Shown here piece after piece: positions 1 to 11,151 of a DNA stretch of 64,000 nucleotides. The stretch comes from Ligustrum vulgare. Taxonomy: Eukaryota; Streptophyta; Magnoliopsida; Lamiales; Oleaceae. The notes under the pieces are model-generated. The model did not search any database. It was not told where the DNA came from and saw nothing but the letters and a program-made list of their open reading frames with translations. A program made the translations under genes and the position numbers. The DNA lies in assembly GCA_963555705.1 (NCBI GenBank), contig OY743170.1:30393362-30457361 (forward strand), given 5' to 3'. Position 1 is the stretch's first letter. Each line of letters begins with the position of its first letter.

Positions 1-1393
1 CGCTGAAAGGAATTATTCTACCTAAATTGTGTTTAATTGTTGTTATTTCAGATTTTAGTCAAAAAAGAGGAACAGTGAAGCAATTGCGGGAAATAAAGGT
101 CAAAAGTAGAACAATTGAAGAGAAACGGAAGTTCTGGGGTCAAATGGATCAAATCAAAAGTTGGGGATACACTGTGCTAATAAAATCAGGGGACTAACTT
201 GGAAGGCAAGGAAAAGATGAAGAATCGTAGTAAAAAGTCTTAACACGCTATCTCCTTTCTTCTAAATAGCGATCGCGACTTAGGCAAATTTTTCATGCAG
301 AAGCTGAAACGGGTATGTCACGTGATCGCTAGAACCCCTACCACGAGATAGTGTGGGTGTCCGATTGGGCCTAAGTTGGGCTTTTGTGCGCGATTTTGAC
401 AGATTTTACTCGGGAATTTAACCTAAGCTATATATACAGCACTATAGGCGACGAGAGAGGCACTTTTTGCTGAGCTGAATACCAGAGAATTCTTGTCAAT
501 TCAACATCAATTTTGAGGGAGATTCAAGCACGGAAAGGCAGTGGAATTGAAGAGCTTAACACGGGAATTCAATTCTTGGTGCAAGATTTCTTTTTCTTGT
601 CGTTAATCTCTTAAATTCCATCATGTCTAATTCTCAATTTTATTGTTTTTGTTATTCATTCTTGATGTGTAACTAATCTTAACGTTGGGATGATCAATGT
701 AGCCTAGTCAACGATTTCAATTCCGTATTCCTTGTTTTAACGCTTCGATGCATGTGTTGATTTATTATTACTTTTAATGCGTGAATGAACTGGCCACTCT
801 TTCATGATTTAATGTGTTATTTTCATAATCCGAGAGGTGAGTTAATAACATAGATCTAGGTAATAAATCCAATAATTGAATGAGAGATAGAGATATACTC
901 TTGTGATTATTGCGATCGTGTGTGAATTCTTGTGTGTAATGCATCTAGGTAAGGAATATTCAGATCCGCTGTAGAGATACAAGGTTGACTTATTTAGATA
1001 GGATTGATTTAAACTCGAGAGAGGAATCCCAATTTGAATTAGTGAATTTGATCGAGCACATATTTAGGAAATTAAATCTGGAATTGGAATTGAGTTAATT
1101 GGCTAGGTGAACTCTTGAATCCCAACTACATTCAACCATATTTAAAAACAGTAGCAATCTTGAAATCTCGATCTAGTGCAAAAACTTAATCTTTCAGTCA
1201 TCGTTCATAATTTTAGTTTAAAACAATCAAAATTCATTTATTGGTTCAAATAAGGATAAGAATTTACATATTTCGATAATTAGTAAGCAGTCTCTGAGGG
1301 ACGACAATCCAGACTTCTAGATCCATTTTTACTACTCTTCACGACCCGTACACTTGCGGGGATATCTCGCATCGCGAGATATTAGTGAACAAT
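1..1393 (+). repeat. LTR fragment of a Tat/Athila-type Ty3/gypsy element
   Basis: No coding potential. The block matches, at lower identity, 4704-4799 joined to 8119-8590 (shared stretches around 820-905 and 990-1130, and a shared end near TATTAGTGAACA). It also matches 52175 onward on the minus strand, where a Tat/Athila-like primer site follows the LTR. A TATA box (TATATATA near 429-436) lies in the promoter position. The left end is outside the window. At about 1393 it is cut by an unrelated gag remnant, so this is a truncated LTR. Confidence 0.6.
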
Positions 1394-2968
1394 ATGTATG
1401 CCTGCTACGGGCATTTTTATTACCAGAGCATCAATATGGGGCTGGAGGATGTGGCTAGTATCGATCTCACAAAATGTGATACTCTCGGAAACAACATTCT
1501 TCATTGAGTTCCAAGACTGAACCTCGTTGTTTGAATATGAGTGGGCTTCTCTCGCCATCCTTTTTCTGTCTCTCCTTAAGCCCATAAAATTCTGAGTTTC
1601 TCCCACCATCATTTTGATTTCTACTCTTAATCTTTCGCCTTGCTTTCCTTGAGCTCGGGTTGGTAAGTTTACTCCTTCAGCTACCTCTATAGCTTTGGAC
1701 ACGAACTGTCACAGATAAACTCGTCTGATGAGGTTTTCTATTTGTTCTTTCAACTGTCTGTAGTTATTGGTATCGTGTCCCGAAGATTGGTGAAATCGCT
1801 AATATTTTTGTTGGTTTAGATTTGAGGAGCTTGCTTTCAATGGGGGCGGCTTCTTTAAGATGTCCTTATCTTTGATTTGAAAAAACACACTTTCCAGGGA
1901 GGTGTTCAGCAAGGTGTAATCCTAGAATCTTTCCTGATAAGGCCTAGGTCGGTTGATCCTTTCTTTTCTTCGCTCCGAAGTTCTATCCTTCTTTAGAGGC
2001 CTTAGTTCTTCCTTTGATGGTTTATTCTCCACACTTCCTTCGTACGTCGCATCCTCAGTGCTGATATATTTTTTAGCCATGCTTAGGAAATTGGGACATG
2101 ACATTGGGCCATCTTCATGTACTGACCCCCAAAAAAGTGTTTTTGGACACAGACTGGACAATGCGGCCCTAAGTGCAGCATCATCATACACTGTCCATTT
2201 CTACCTTTTGTTTATTAAATCTTTCCAGGTAACTTTTTAGTGATTCAGTTGAGCCATGTTTGATGGAAATAAGGCATTCTTTTGGTGCCATCCTCATCCT
2301 GGCTCCCATGAATTGGCTCAAGAAGATTTTGGCAAAGCCCTCCAAAATTGTTACGGAACCTTGAGAGAGTTGTCTAAACCACCTCTGAGCTCGGTCTCTA
2401 AATGTCAAAGGGAAAGCTCTGCATAAAATAGCATCGCTTGCCCTTTGGAGTTCCATCTAAGAGGTATATTTATAAATATCTCCTACTGGGTCGGTGTTCC
2501 CTTCATAGCCAACGAGGATGGGCATTTTTAATTTTTTCGACAAAGTTTTAGGTAGGATTTCTTTGGAGAGGGAGATGGAAAGCCTTTGTTAATTCCTTGT
2601 GTTGTATCTTTGCCTCTGGATTCACTCCAAAATCTATTTCAGGGCTTCTATTTTGTCCATTTCTTGGAGAGACATTTTCTCCTTATCATGAAAAATCTCC
2701 ATTTTGGTGATGGTGGTTTTTTGAAGTCGCTGACTTGGTTCGCCTAGATGATCGAATACACTTCCTCCTCTTTTGGTGAATAGGTTTCTTTTGGAGAAAC
2801 CTTTCCTTTTCCTCTTGTTTCTTTTGAGGAGTCTTCTTCAAAGCTTAAAGCCCTTCTTGTTTGTTGTGCATTATGTAATGGGGATTGCACTTCAAACTCA
2901 ATTCTGGTGGGCAGAACTATTTGATGATTTTGATCTAGGGGAGCTACAATGTTGACCAAATGATCCAA
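1382..2968 (-). pseudogene. Gag and protease-linker remnant, Ty3/gypsy Tat lineage
   Basis: Decayed polyprotein read right to left in broken frames. At 2456-2184 a retrotransposon gag domain is clear (ASDAILCRAFPLT, then RWFRQLSQGS, FLSQFMGAR, LKSYLERFNKQ). It continues at 2191-1922 (DDAALRAALSSL, then SMAKKYISTEDA). The stretch 1900-1382 holds the gag-protease linker typical of Tat elements (RLRVEIKMMVGE and ITFCEIDTSHILQPHIDALV). Upstream, 2968-2460 gives recognisable N-terminal gag in several frames. Stops and frameshifts interrupt it throughout, and reverse transcriptase and integrase are absent. Gag would form the virus-like particle, but this copy is dead. It is truncated at the left by the neighbouring LTR fragment. 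Confidence 0.8.
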
Positions 2969-3326
2969 TCTGTCAATAATTATATCACACGAGGATCTTT
3001 CAATTCTTTGGATGTTTCTCCTTGATTTTTTTTAAAGTGTGGGGAAATCTCAATTTTGTAGCTTCAAGTTCTTGCATTACTAGAATGTTGACTCATTTTT
3101 TGATGGTTTTGTCAGGAAAATTGTTGGGAACAAAGCTGTTTTTATTTGTTTTGGAGAAAATGATGTGTGATATAAGCTGGATCAATGGAGAACCTCATTT
3201 CTTAGGGGGAGGACTTCCTTCTAGGGCCATATTGTTGATGTAAAAAATATCGTTGACACGTGGTAATTTTCTTATCAACTTAAGTCGGTATTTTTTGGTT
3301 GTATTGGAAAAATATTTGAAGATAAT
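2969..3326. other. Non-coding, probably 5' gag/leader of the Tat remnant
   Basis: No supported gene. Minus-strand translation gives scattered gag-like residues continuing the remnant to the left, and the AT-rich right part shows nothing recognisable. It ends abruptly where a chromovirus LTR begins. Confidence 0.4.
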
Positions 3327-4703
3327 TGTAACACCCCAAGTTCAAAATCTTAAACCTAGACGTGTTAACTTTTCTTTACTTAAATGCGGAAAAGAAATCA
3401 TTTAAAACCTCAACATTTTCATTTTCTATTATGAAATTTTACAAAAATTTCGGCAGAGTCTCCTCTGTAACTTGGACTTAACCAACCTGTAGAGGGACAT
3501 CATACCCAACCTAACAATTTAAAACATCAATCACAATTCAACCACATTCAACACCCAATCACAATTCAATATTAACTCTCACATCACTACATTATCCTAA
3601 AATAAATCCCAAACTCCTCAATACAAAAATTCCAAACCAACAAACTTTAACAAATAAAATAAGAGATAGTTTAATCGCCAATGCGATGCCATTACTTATT
3701 CAAAACTAATCCAATCAAATAATTTTTAAAATAAACGAATAAGGAACGATTAATGAAAAACTTAACTAAATCCCAAATTTACTTTATTTAAAAAGAATGG
3801 CAGCGAGTACTATCTGAGTCAGCTGCCAAGTGCTCTCCTCGGATCACCTAACTTTCATCACCTGAAATGTTGGGGAGGGATTGGGGTGAGCTAAAGCTCA
3901 GTAAGTAAACTTTATGCATGAGATGCATGCTTATGACATGAATGCTTTAAAAATTCCATATATGTATCCCCATTTACTTTACTTTCAAGAACTTTCAAAC
4001 TTTTCAAACTTTCACTTCATTTCCATCGTGAGCTCACTTGATGTAACTTCTAGTCAATCAGATAACAGTGGGAAATTCTTATTTGGAAACAGATTAACTT
4101 TCACATTTCCACCGCAAAGCGGCTCATTCACTTCATTCCACCGCAAAGCGGCTCATTCACTTCATTCCACCGCAAAGTGGCTCATTACATTCGGGTACGC
4201 CGGTCCCCCGCGCCCCATTTCCCACTCGCATCTTTCATGAACTAGAAGTACACCCATTCTTTCTTAAAAAACTTGGGATACATAATCTTTTGAACAAACT
4301 TGCACCTTGACACATTTCTTTCATTAAAACATTTGACTTCCCCATTTCAATGCCAATGCATGCTTAATGATGCAATGTCATGATAACGTGCATGCTTGAA
4401 CATTTCCTTAAATACACATACTTGCATATCGTAATTCAAATACATCAACTTTAAGTAATTAATACGCAATCACTTACGTACATTAATTTCACATTAACTT
4501 TCATCAACTTTAAGTAATTACCACGAAATCACTACGCACATTAATTTCATATTAACTTTCTACCTTCATGAAAATAGGGGAAGTTTACTTACCTGACGTC
4601 CTTAGTATTTACCGTTATCTTGACTTGCAAGTGGGAGAAGCCTCGACTTCCCGTAACGTCAATGTACCAAAAGTCCTAATTATTCACATTCATCAATAAA
4701 TAT
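3327..4703 (-). repeat. Truncated chromovirus LTR
   Basis: It starts with TGTAACACCCC and matches the terminal 1.3 kb of the LTRs at 38188 and 44443 (element sense is the minus strand). It carries three copies of the stem-loop motif CCGCAAAGCGG (about 4110-4180) that typifies this LTR. It breaks off near 4703 inside the LTR and is joined to a Tat-type LTR. No matching partner LTR or internal region adjoins, so it is a relic. Confidence 0.8.
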
Positions 4704-4799
4704 GATGTAATGAGTTATTTTCATAATGTGAGATGTGAGTTATTAACTTAGATCGTGGTAATAAATCCGGTAATTGGATAAGAGATATAGATATACTCT
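4704..4799 (+). repeat. Left part of a Tat-type LTR split by element A
   Basis: Matches 815-902 (TTATTTTCATAAT, then GAGATATAGATATACTCTT). The match resumes at 8119 after the 3.3-kb insertion, which defines the empty site. Confidence 0.7.
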
Positions 4800-5612
4800 T
4801 GATGAGAATCATGGCAGGCTTGACAGAGAGACCTACAAATCAAGCCAAACAAAACTTCAAAAGGTAAGTTCAAAGGTCTCCAATTCAATAATGGAATGTG
4901 AGAAGAAAATTGGAGGCAAAAATTATGGTCAAAGAAGACTTTGGATGAAATTGGCAATCAAAAATCCGCTGGGATTGTGATCCACATTTTTAATCAGATA
5001 TTGAAGCTCGGTTTTTGTTTAGAATACGTCAAAATTTGGAAACAGCTATTTCTGGAATAAATGTAGATATTTGAGTCTTATTTCTGATTCACTTTGAATT
5101 AGCACAATCGGACATCAAGAGAGAAAGTTATGAAAAAATACCAAGAGAGCGTGCTGCTAAGGAAAGTGAAGAAATTATGCTGTCGGGCCATTACGAGCGT
5201 AACTTAATTTCAGCACATTTTAGGTTTAATTTCGTTTTTACTTGTTTTAGGGTTTGTTTTGTGCCCCTATTGCGGCTAGACCTAGTTTTAGTTTGTTTTT
5301 ACATTATTTATATCATTTTCTTTCATTGTAACATTTAGTTTTTGATGAATGAAACATATTGAGTGTTTTTACTCTCTAAAGGTGAGGATTCCCTTTAACC
5401 CGAACTTATCAAAGGAATTGGACAACCTTTGTGGCGTTCACCCATTATGGTTCTTGTTTCCGCATCGTAACGGGTCTCGGGTTTAATATACCCCTGGTTC
5501 TTGCGTCGTGAAGCTCGGGTCGTAATGTTATTGTTCGTTTCAACCTGAATTCGAAACTTTCCTGGCGTTATTCCACGAGTTTCTTTGTGACCCCCTCCCC
5601 GGGATCACATCA
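4800..5612 (+). repeat. 5' LTR of element A
   Basis: Matches 7272-8118, including the segment with TGGCGTTCACCC and the shared end GGGATCACATCA. The right copy has about 40 bp more near 7680-7720, where the left copy has a deletion. Confidence 0.85.
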
Positions 5613-5613
5613 G

Positions 5614-5626
5614 TTGGTATCAAAGC
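5614..5626 (+). other. Primer binding site of element A
   Basis: TTGGTATCAAAGC begins two bases after the LTR end CA. It is complementary to the 3' end of initiator Met-tRNA with one mismatch to the usual TGGTATCAGAGC, and it fixes the + orientation. Confidence 0.85.
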
Positions 5627-6060
5627 TGGACTCTGGATTCAGGTTTTGTTTTTTTATTCTATCCCAGTTTGATTTTGTGTTTTTATCATAGATTCTACAC
5701 AAATCATCCATATCTTGTTTTTGAGTCTTGTTTTCAAGTTTTCTTGTTCTTTGTGTTATTCATAGTTTTCCAGTTTTGATACATTTATTTTATTCGATTC
5801 TTATCCAAATCTCGTTCCGTTTGTTTTGTTGCCTTCGTGTCGAATTTTCGAATTTATATAAAAAAAAACTTATTTTTTTATTTAATTCCGAAAATTCATT
5901 ATTTAAAAAAAAAATGGGAGAGAGAGAGAGAGAGAGTCGTTCAAAAATTCAAGAACCAATTTCTTGAATTTCCTGCTATTACCAATATCTGGACCTTCTT
6001 ATTTTGAGTATCTCGAATTCTTGAAATCCTTATAAAGGGAAGAATTTTGAATTCGATCAT
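5627..6060 (+). other. Untranslated leader of element A
   Basis: T-rich leader with a short GA repeat near 5918-5935 (GAGAGAGAGAGA). It resembles the leaders of element E (9763-10200) and element B (minus, 22280-22000). Most of gag is missing between here and the protease remnant. Confidence 0.5.
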
Positions 6061-6079
6061 ACATTCCAGACTAGATGTC

Positions 6080-6440
6080 ATGTGAGCAGTAAACTGTGCA
6101 ATGTTACTAACGATAGAGAGTATTTTGCTAATCTGGTTAGTACCGCCCTGGTTGAGGAGTTGGGTTTACCTCTACTACAAAATCCCAATCCTTATAGGCT
6201 AACGTGGTTAAAGGAGTGTGCATGGGAAGATAAATGTAACTCATGGGGTTAGGGTGAAATTCACACTTGGGAGATATAGCGATGAACTATGGTGTGATGT
6301 GGCACCTATAGAGTCTTATCACATTTTTTTGGATAAGCCGTGGAAGTCTGAGAGGAAAGTATTCTATGATAAGGGTAGGAATGTGTACAAATTTTTTAAG
6401 GACGGAACTTATGCCATTAACCTCGGAACAAATACTTGAA
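6080..6440 (+). pseudogene. Retroviral-type aspartic protease remnant (element A)
   Basis: Frame-shifted reading gives CNVTNDREYFANLV, then ALVEELGLPLLQNPNPYRL, then the downstream part VRVKFTLGRYSDELWCDV at 6218-6439. This order matches the protease segment of element C (34645-34290, minus). The catalytic Asp region is not visible and frames are broken, so it is non-functional. Confidence 0.65.
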
Positions 6441-6493
6441 GAAAAAATATTGCGACAAAAGAGGGATGAGGAAAAAATAGTGAGAGATGGTGG

Positions 6494-6973
6494 TTGGGGA
6501 TTAAGGATGAATTCAAGGAGATGGAAAAGACATTACTACAATTAGATGAGGAAATGAAGGCGCAAAGAGCGAGGAAAAAATTAGCTAAGTTGCAAGAGAG
6601 AGAGAGAGAGAGTGAAGGAGAGGTTGATGATAAATTACAAAAGGAGAATGAAAGCGAGAATGTGGTGGACTTACAATTGGAGCCTTGGGATAGGATTGTT
6701 GAGATTGAAACTGAGGAGTTGAAATTTGAATTAGTTGATCAAATTCCAAAAATTGAGGTAGAGGGTGAGAACTTGGGTAGTAAGGAAGTGAATGGGCATG
6801 ATGATAAAATTATTGATGAGGTACATGAGAAAAAAACTGATAATCTGGGAGAGGAGGTTGAATGTGAAAAGTTAGAAGATGTGCTTGATAGTAAAACAAT
6901 AGAAGACATTGAGCAAGTAGTTGGAAAGAAGGAGGGAGGGGAAGAGAATAGCTTAGTTGTTGGGGGAAAATGA
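6494..6973 (+). pseudogene. Acidic Glu/Lys-rich coiled-coil ORF (element A)
   Basis: An open frame of 159 codons, highly charged (repeated EE, KE and DE pairs) and without cysteines or known catalytic motifs. Residues 5-50 look like a coiled coil (LLQLDEEMKAQRARKKLAKL). Part of the run comes from a GAGAGA microsatellite. The same kind of acidic ORF sits after protease in element B (21483-21169) and, shorter, in element C (34270-34130). It therefore appears to be a family-specific linker that replaces reverse transcriptase. I do not know a function. It may be only the decayed C-terminal part of the gag-protease protein. Confidence 0.45.
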
Positions 6974-7218
6974 ATTGGAAATAATGTGCCATAAGTACAA
7001 GGATCCATATATTGTACTTTATGAGACTAACATTCCCCACCCTATTTTATTTCAATCTTCCTTGCAGGTGGATTACACTTGGACGCTTGAGTCACACCAA
7101 CCCGAGCCAATTAACCTTGTGTTTCAATACCTTAGTGTCAACCAATTGGAGAAGCATCACTTATTGAATGCATGCCATGGACTTCATAATTTTCCTTTTG
7201 ATCCAGGAGGTTGAATGA
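6957..7218 (+). pseudogene. C-terminal conserved segment of element A polyprotein
   Basis: Overlaps the end of the acidic ORF in another frame, suggesting a small frameshift. The segment reads KDPYIVLYETNIPHPILFQS, then LQVDYTWTLESHQPEPINL, and ends FPFDPGG. A diverged copy is readable on the minus strand at 51105-50900 (element D), and element C has a shorter counterpart (LIYEDPCFALNKSNQPLPNS). No domain is recognised. It directly precedes the purine-rich tract (GAAGAAGGAGGGAAAG, 7258-7273) at the 3' LTR. Confidence 0.5.
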
Positions 7219-7271
7219 AACATCAAGAACAACCTATGATTCGGAACGAATCATCCTGAAGAAGGAGGGAA

Positions 7272-8118
7272 AGATAAGAATCATGGCAGACTTGACAGAG
7301 AGACCTACAAATCAAGACAAACAAAACTTCAAAATGCATGTTCAAAAGTCTCCAATTCAATAATGACATATGAGAAGAAGATTGGAGGCAAATATTATGG
7401 TCAAAGAAGATTTGGGATGAAATTGGCAATCAAAAATCCGCTGGGATTGTGATACAGATTTTTAATTGTAGATTGAAGCTCAGTTTTCGTATAGAATACG
7501 TCCAAATTTGGAAACAGATATTTCTATAATAATTGTATATCTTTGAGTCTTCTTTGTGATGCGCTTTGAATCAGCATAATCGGACATCAAGAGAGAAAGT
7601 TATGACCAAAATACCAAGAGAGCGTGCTGCTGAGGAAAGTGAAGAAATTATGCAGTCGGCCCATTACAGCCGTAATCTCAATAATTACGGCGGTAACTTA
7701 ATTTCTGCTTAGTTTCTGTGCATTTTATGTTTAATTCCATATTTACTTGTTTAAGGGTTTATTTTGTGCCCCTATTGCTGCTAGACTTAGTTGTAGTTTG
7801 TTTTTACATTATTTATATCCTTTTCTTTCATTGTGACAATTAGTTTTTGATGAATGAAACATATTGAGTGTTTTTAATCTCTAAAGGTGAGGATTCCCTT
7901 TAACCCGAACTTACAAAAGGAATTGGACAACCTTTGTGGCGTTCACCCCATTATGGTTCTTGTTTCCGAATTGTAACAGGTCTCGGGTTTAATATACCCT
8001 TGGTTCTTGCTTCGTGAGACTTGGGTCGTAGTGTTATCGTCCGCTTCAACCTGAATTTAGAACTTTCCCGGCGTTATTCCGCGAGTTTCGTCGTGACCCC
8101 CTCCCCGGGATCACATCA
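7272..8118 (+). repeat. 3' LTR of element A
   Basis: Direct repeat of 4800-5612. The first bases are mutated (AGATAAGAATC for TGATGAGAATC); the end ATCACATCA is intact. The purine tract immediately before it is the plus-strand primer site. Confidence 0.85.
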
Positions 8119-8590
8119 CTTGTTATTATTGCAGTTGTTATGAGAGTTCTTGTATTTCATGCACTTAGTTATGGAATAATTCAGACCCACTGTAGAGATT
8201 GATTTAATTTGGTAGAGTTGATTTAAACTCGAGAGAGGAATTTTATATGCATAAGTGAATTCGGCTGAATACGTTATTAGGAAATAAAACCATAATTGGA
8301 GTTAATTTAATTGGATAGGTGAAATTGAGATTCCCAACTACTTTACAATCATTTTTTAAAAATAAAACAATTTCACAATTTTATTACTTTAGTTTAATTC
8401 TTTAGTTCTTAGTTTAAAATCTCAAACTATTTCGTCTGTTTAAATTGAGTTTAGAACTAACATATTTCAGTAATTAATAGCAGTCCTCGTGGGACGATAA
8501 ATTTCGGACTCTTAGATCCATTTTATTATTCCTCACGACCTATACACTTGTGGGCATATTTTGCATCGTGAAATATTAGTGAACATTTAT
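8119..8590 (+). repeat. Right part of the Tat-type LTR split by element A
   Basis: Continues 4704-4799 and matches about 905-1393 (AAACTCGAGAGAGGAAT, then CCCAACTAC, then ATTAGTGAACA). Confidence 0.65.
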
Positions 8591-9589
8591 GCATTAGCAT
8601 TTTATGCATATTTCACGTGTAAGCACATGTCATGGTAGAAGAAATCAAAGGCTCTCACGTCTCTCTTAACTCGTATTGTTACTCGAAGGTATGGAAGTCG
8701 AGATTATGAAATGATATTTTTAGTAAATTCATGAGCAATTAGTATGGAAAGTTATTATTTTGAATGATAGGATAGTTGAGAGAGTTATTAATTATTTATT
8801 AGTATATTGTGGTTTATGTAACCTAGTATATAATAAGCGTGAAATCTTGAACAATTTTTCGACTTAGATTTAGATTTTTGATGATTTTGAAATTGTCTAT
8901 TTATGGACATTCGAAACGATGAAGTATATAACTTCTAAGTATCAATGTATATGTGGGGTTATATGATCATTTGATGTATATATACATAGGAAAATATCAA
9001 GTTATATCTTATTGCATAAGTGCAAGAAATTATTGTTGCAATCATGTGACGAATATTATTATTATTTGGGAGCTAATTATTTATTTATATTATTCGAATT
9101 TTGTGATACATTTTGGCCACTTTTAGAAATCATGATAGTGTACAAATATAATATGTGGTAAGATTTTCACACAGGATAAGCTGATGATATTATGTTAAAT
9201 ATTGATTCATGGATAACAATATGTTGGGTATATTACGTTGAGATGAAATTAATATTCATGTGACTTCTATCATTTTGGTTATTTTGGGTTATTTGATAAT
9301 AAGATGTGGTGTGGGTATAGTTAAAGAAATAGTAAATATTTATATAATTCAAGATTTATTGAGTTTGGAGATTAATATATGAAATCCAGTGTTATATTGA
9401 TGTATGATGGTTCATGTGATAAATGCGATGGTTATTATTTTGTGATCTTAAGGAAATAATATAATTAAATATCAACATGATTACTACAAGTTATGGTGGA
9501 TAGGAAGTGATGGATGTTATGATTGACCTATAAAAGAGTATTATAATGATATTGAGTTATTAAGTTAATTAATCTTATCTTAATCAATC
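8591..9589 (+). repeat. Internal non-coding spacer of a chromovirus relative
   Basis: No gene. The AT-rich sequence matches the reverse complement of 41640-42660 (spacer inside the chromovirus) in its right half, for instance around TTAATTAATCTTATCTT, GATGGTTATTAT and TGTGATCTTAAGGA. The stretch about 9172-9250 also matches 61017-61075 in the cargo element (AAGTTGATGATATTATGTT-like and GGGTATATTACGT). It is therefore retrotransposon interior, not host intergenic DNA. Confidence 0.6.
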
Positions 9590-10590
9590 TTGCATTTTGA
9601 ATATTGGGCCAAGGTCCTATCGTCTACTTTTATCTTTTCTTTCCATTGTTTTTAATTTGGTTCTTGTTAGTTGCTGAATTTAGATCTTTCCTATCGCTTG
9701 TCATTTATTCCAAGTTCTTTGTCACGTTTCTGAAAAGGAACCGCATCAGGCAGTATCAGAGCTTGGATCTAAAATCAATTCTTGATATTTCTTGAGTTTT
9801 CTTCTTCTTCGTGCCTACATTTTTTTCAGTCTTTGATCGATATAAAAATCCAACAAATCTCAGAAAGTGTTTATTTTATTCGATTCTTATCCGAATTCCG
9901 TTATGTTTGTTTTATCGTGTTCTTAGTCAAATTTCAAATTAAAAAAAGTTTCGAAAATTCATTATTCCCACATATATTCTAAGAATTTTCTCAATTTTCA
10001 AAATTTCTTGTTCTTATACATGTCTTTCAGTTTTCCTACTTCTTGAATCTTGATTGGCTCATTAGGTACTTGAAAAGGGATTAAGGGTGATATAAGAGTG
10101 AAAACAAACAGACCAGGGAATTTTTCTTTTCTTTTAAGAACTAACAATGTCTTGTAGGTAAAAATCTTCGTCATCTTCATCATCAGGTGACAACAAGAAT
10201 TTAAAACAGTTGGAGGCCATGCATGAACAAGTTGAGAAGTTAATGGCTAAGATGGATAGTAGGGAACCAATTATTGGCCAATTGCAAAAGGAGCAATCCC
10301 AGGTGGGTTCTAAGGCTAGGAGGGATAAGAGGTGTGAAACAAATACTAAGTTTGGAGATGGGGTTAATAAAAGACCACTGAAGCAAAAAGAGGAATCAAG
10401 GCTATCCCTGTGATCCTATCTTACACCACAATCAAAACAGGAGAGTAGTGATCATGTTCCAAAAAGGAGTGAGGAACCAACACCTAAGGTAAATATAATT
10501 CTGAGTCCAAACCTCCTACGGATAGAAATATTAAATGTTTTAATTGTTTGGATTTGGACCACATTGCACTTTGTTGATATTAGAAAAATT
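9590..10590 (+). mobile_element. Element E: fragment of a gag-protease LTR element
   Basis: The 3' end of an LTR (ends CCGCATCA at 9748) is followed by a primer site (GCAGTATCAGAGC, 9750-9762), a T-rich leader and the N-terminal part of gag, then a zinc-knuckle relic. It has no second LTR and is joined to other LTR-like DNA at about 10590. It is a truncated relative of elements A-C. Confidence 0.65.
10210..10580 (+). pseudogene. Gag N-terminal and zinc-knuckle relic (element E)
   Basis: Codons from 10210 give a charged coiled-coil-like start (MEAMHEQVEKLMAKMDSREP) like the region of element C gag at about 35880-35820. About 10529-10570 reads CFNCLDLDHIALC, a zinc-knuckle pattern close to CX2CX4HX4C but one residue short. 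A stop at 10411 and further stops after the knuckle make it a pseudogene. Confidence 0.6.
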
Positions 10591-11151
10591 TCATCAAGGG
10601 CCAATCCAGAATCTTTGGGCAACATTAGCTCAGCCCATAAAAGAAGGTTCCAAATAAACTGGGCTTGGCCCATCTTGGACCTCCCACTTTGAACAAAGAA
10701 CTTCAATGAGGTCTGTTCACTGACCTGCGACCTTCGTACGTTGTCACCCAAGAAAGAATTCCTAAGGTCGGTAAAATATTAACCTCAATAAAAAAATGGT
10801 CCTCAGGAAGCTCTACTAAAAGCGAAGAATACCTACCTAACGCAAGAGGATTACCTAGGTCGGCACGATTATGATGAATTGATTGCACACGACACCTACT
10901 GTACATATTTGCAGAGAATATTGCAACCGTGGACCCACCATCACATGGTTTATACGTAAACAAGAAGTTATTAACATCAATTTGTATAGATTATTGCGAA
11001 AATCTCTTTATTTTATTTATTTAGCTACAGTAAACCCTAACCCTTTATCTATAAATAGAAGGGTTTATGTCATTGTAAAACATGCCAAATTTAGGCAAAA
11101 ATACTGTTACAATACTTCGAAGAAATAATGAATTTTCCTTCATTTCATTAT
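10591..11151 (+). repeat. LTR-like promoter segment of unidentified element
   Basis: No supported gene. A good TATA box (TATAAATAG, 11050-11058) is followed by a leader-like stretch ending in AATGAATTTTCC, which is the layout of a plant retrotransposon LTR. No partner copy is seen in the window, so the family is unknown. Confidence 0.4.

Larger units (their letters stand above)
4800..8118 (+). mobile_element. Element A: non-autonomous gag-protease LTR retrotransposon
   Basis: Two direct repeats of about 0.8 kb (TGATGAGAATC...ATCACATCA) flank a 1.66-kb interior with a primer binding site and protease remnants but no reverse transcriptase, RNase H or integrase. This is the layout called TR-GAG in plants. 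The LTRs have diverged visibly, so the insertion is not young. The flanking Tat-type LTR resumes on the other side, showing nesting. The target duplication is not clean: only CTT(G) is shared by the two flanks. Elements B, C, D and E are relatives. Confidence 0.8.

Noticed and set aside
1953..2240. Plus-strand ORF of 95 codons
   Set aside because: Antisense shadow of the Tat gag remnant.
4800..8118. Clean 5-bp target duplication for element A
   Set aside because: Flanks ACTCT and CTTGT do not match as pentamers; only a shifted CTT(G) is shared, so no claim is made.
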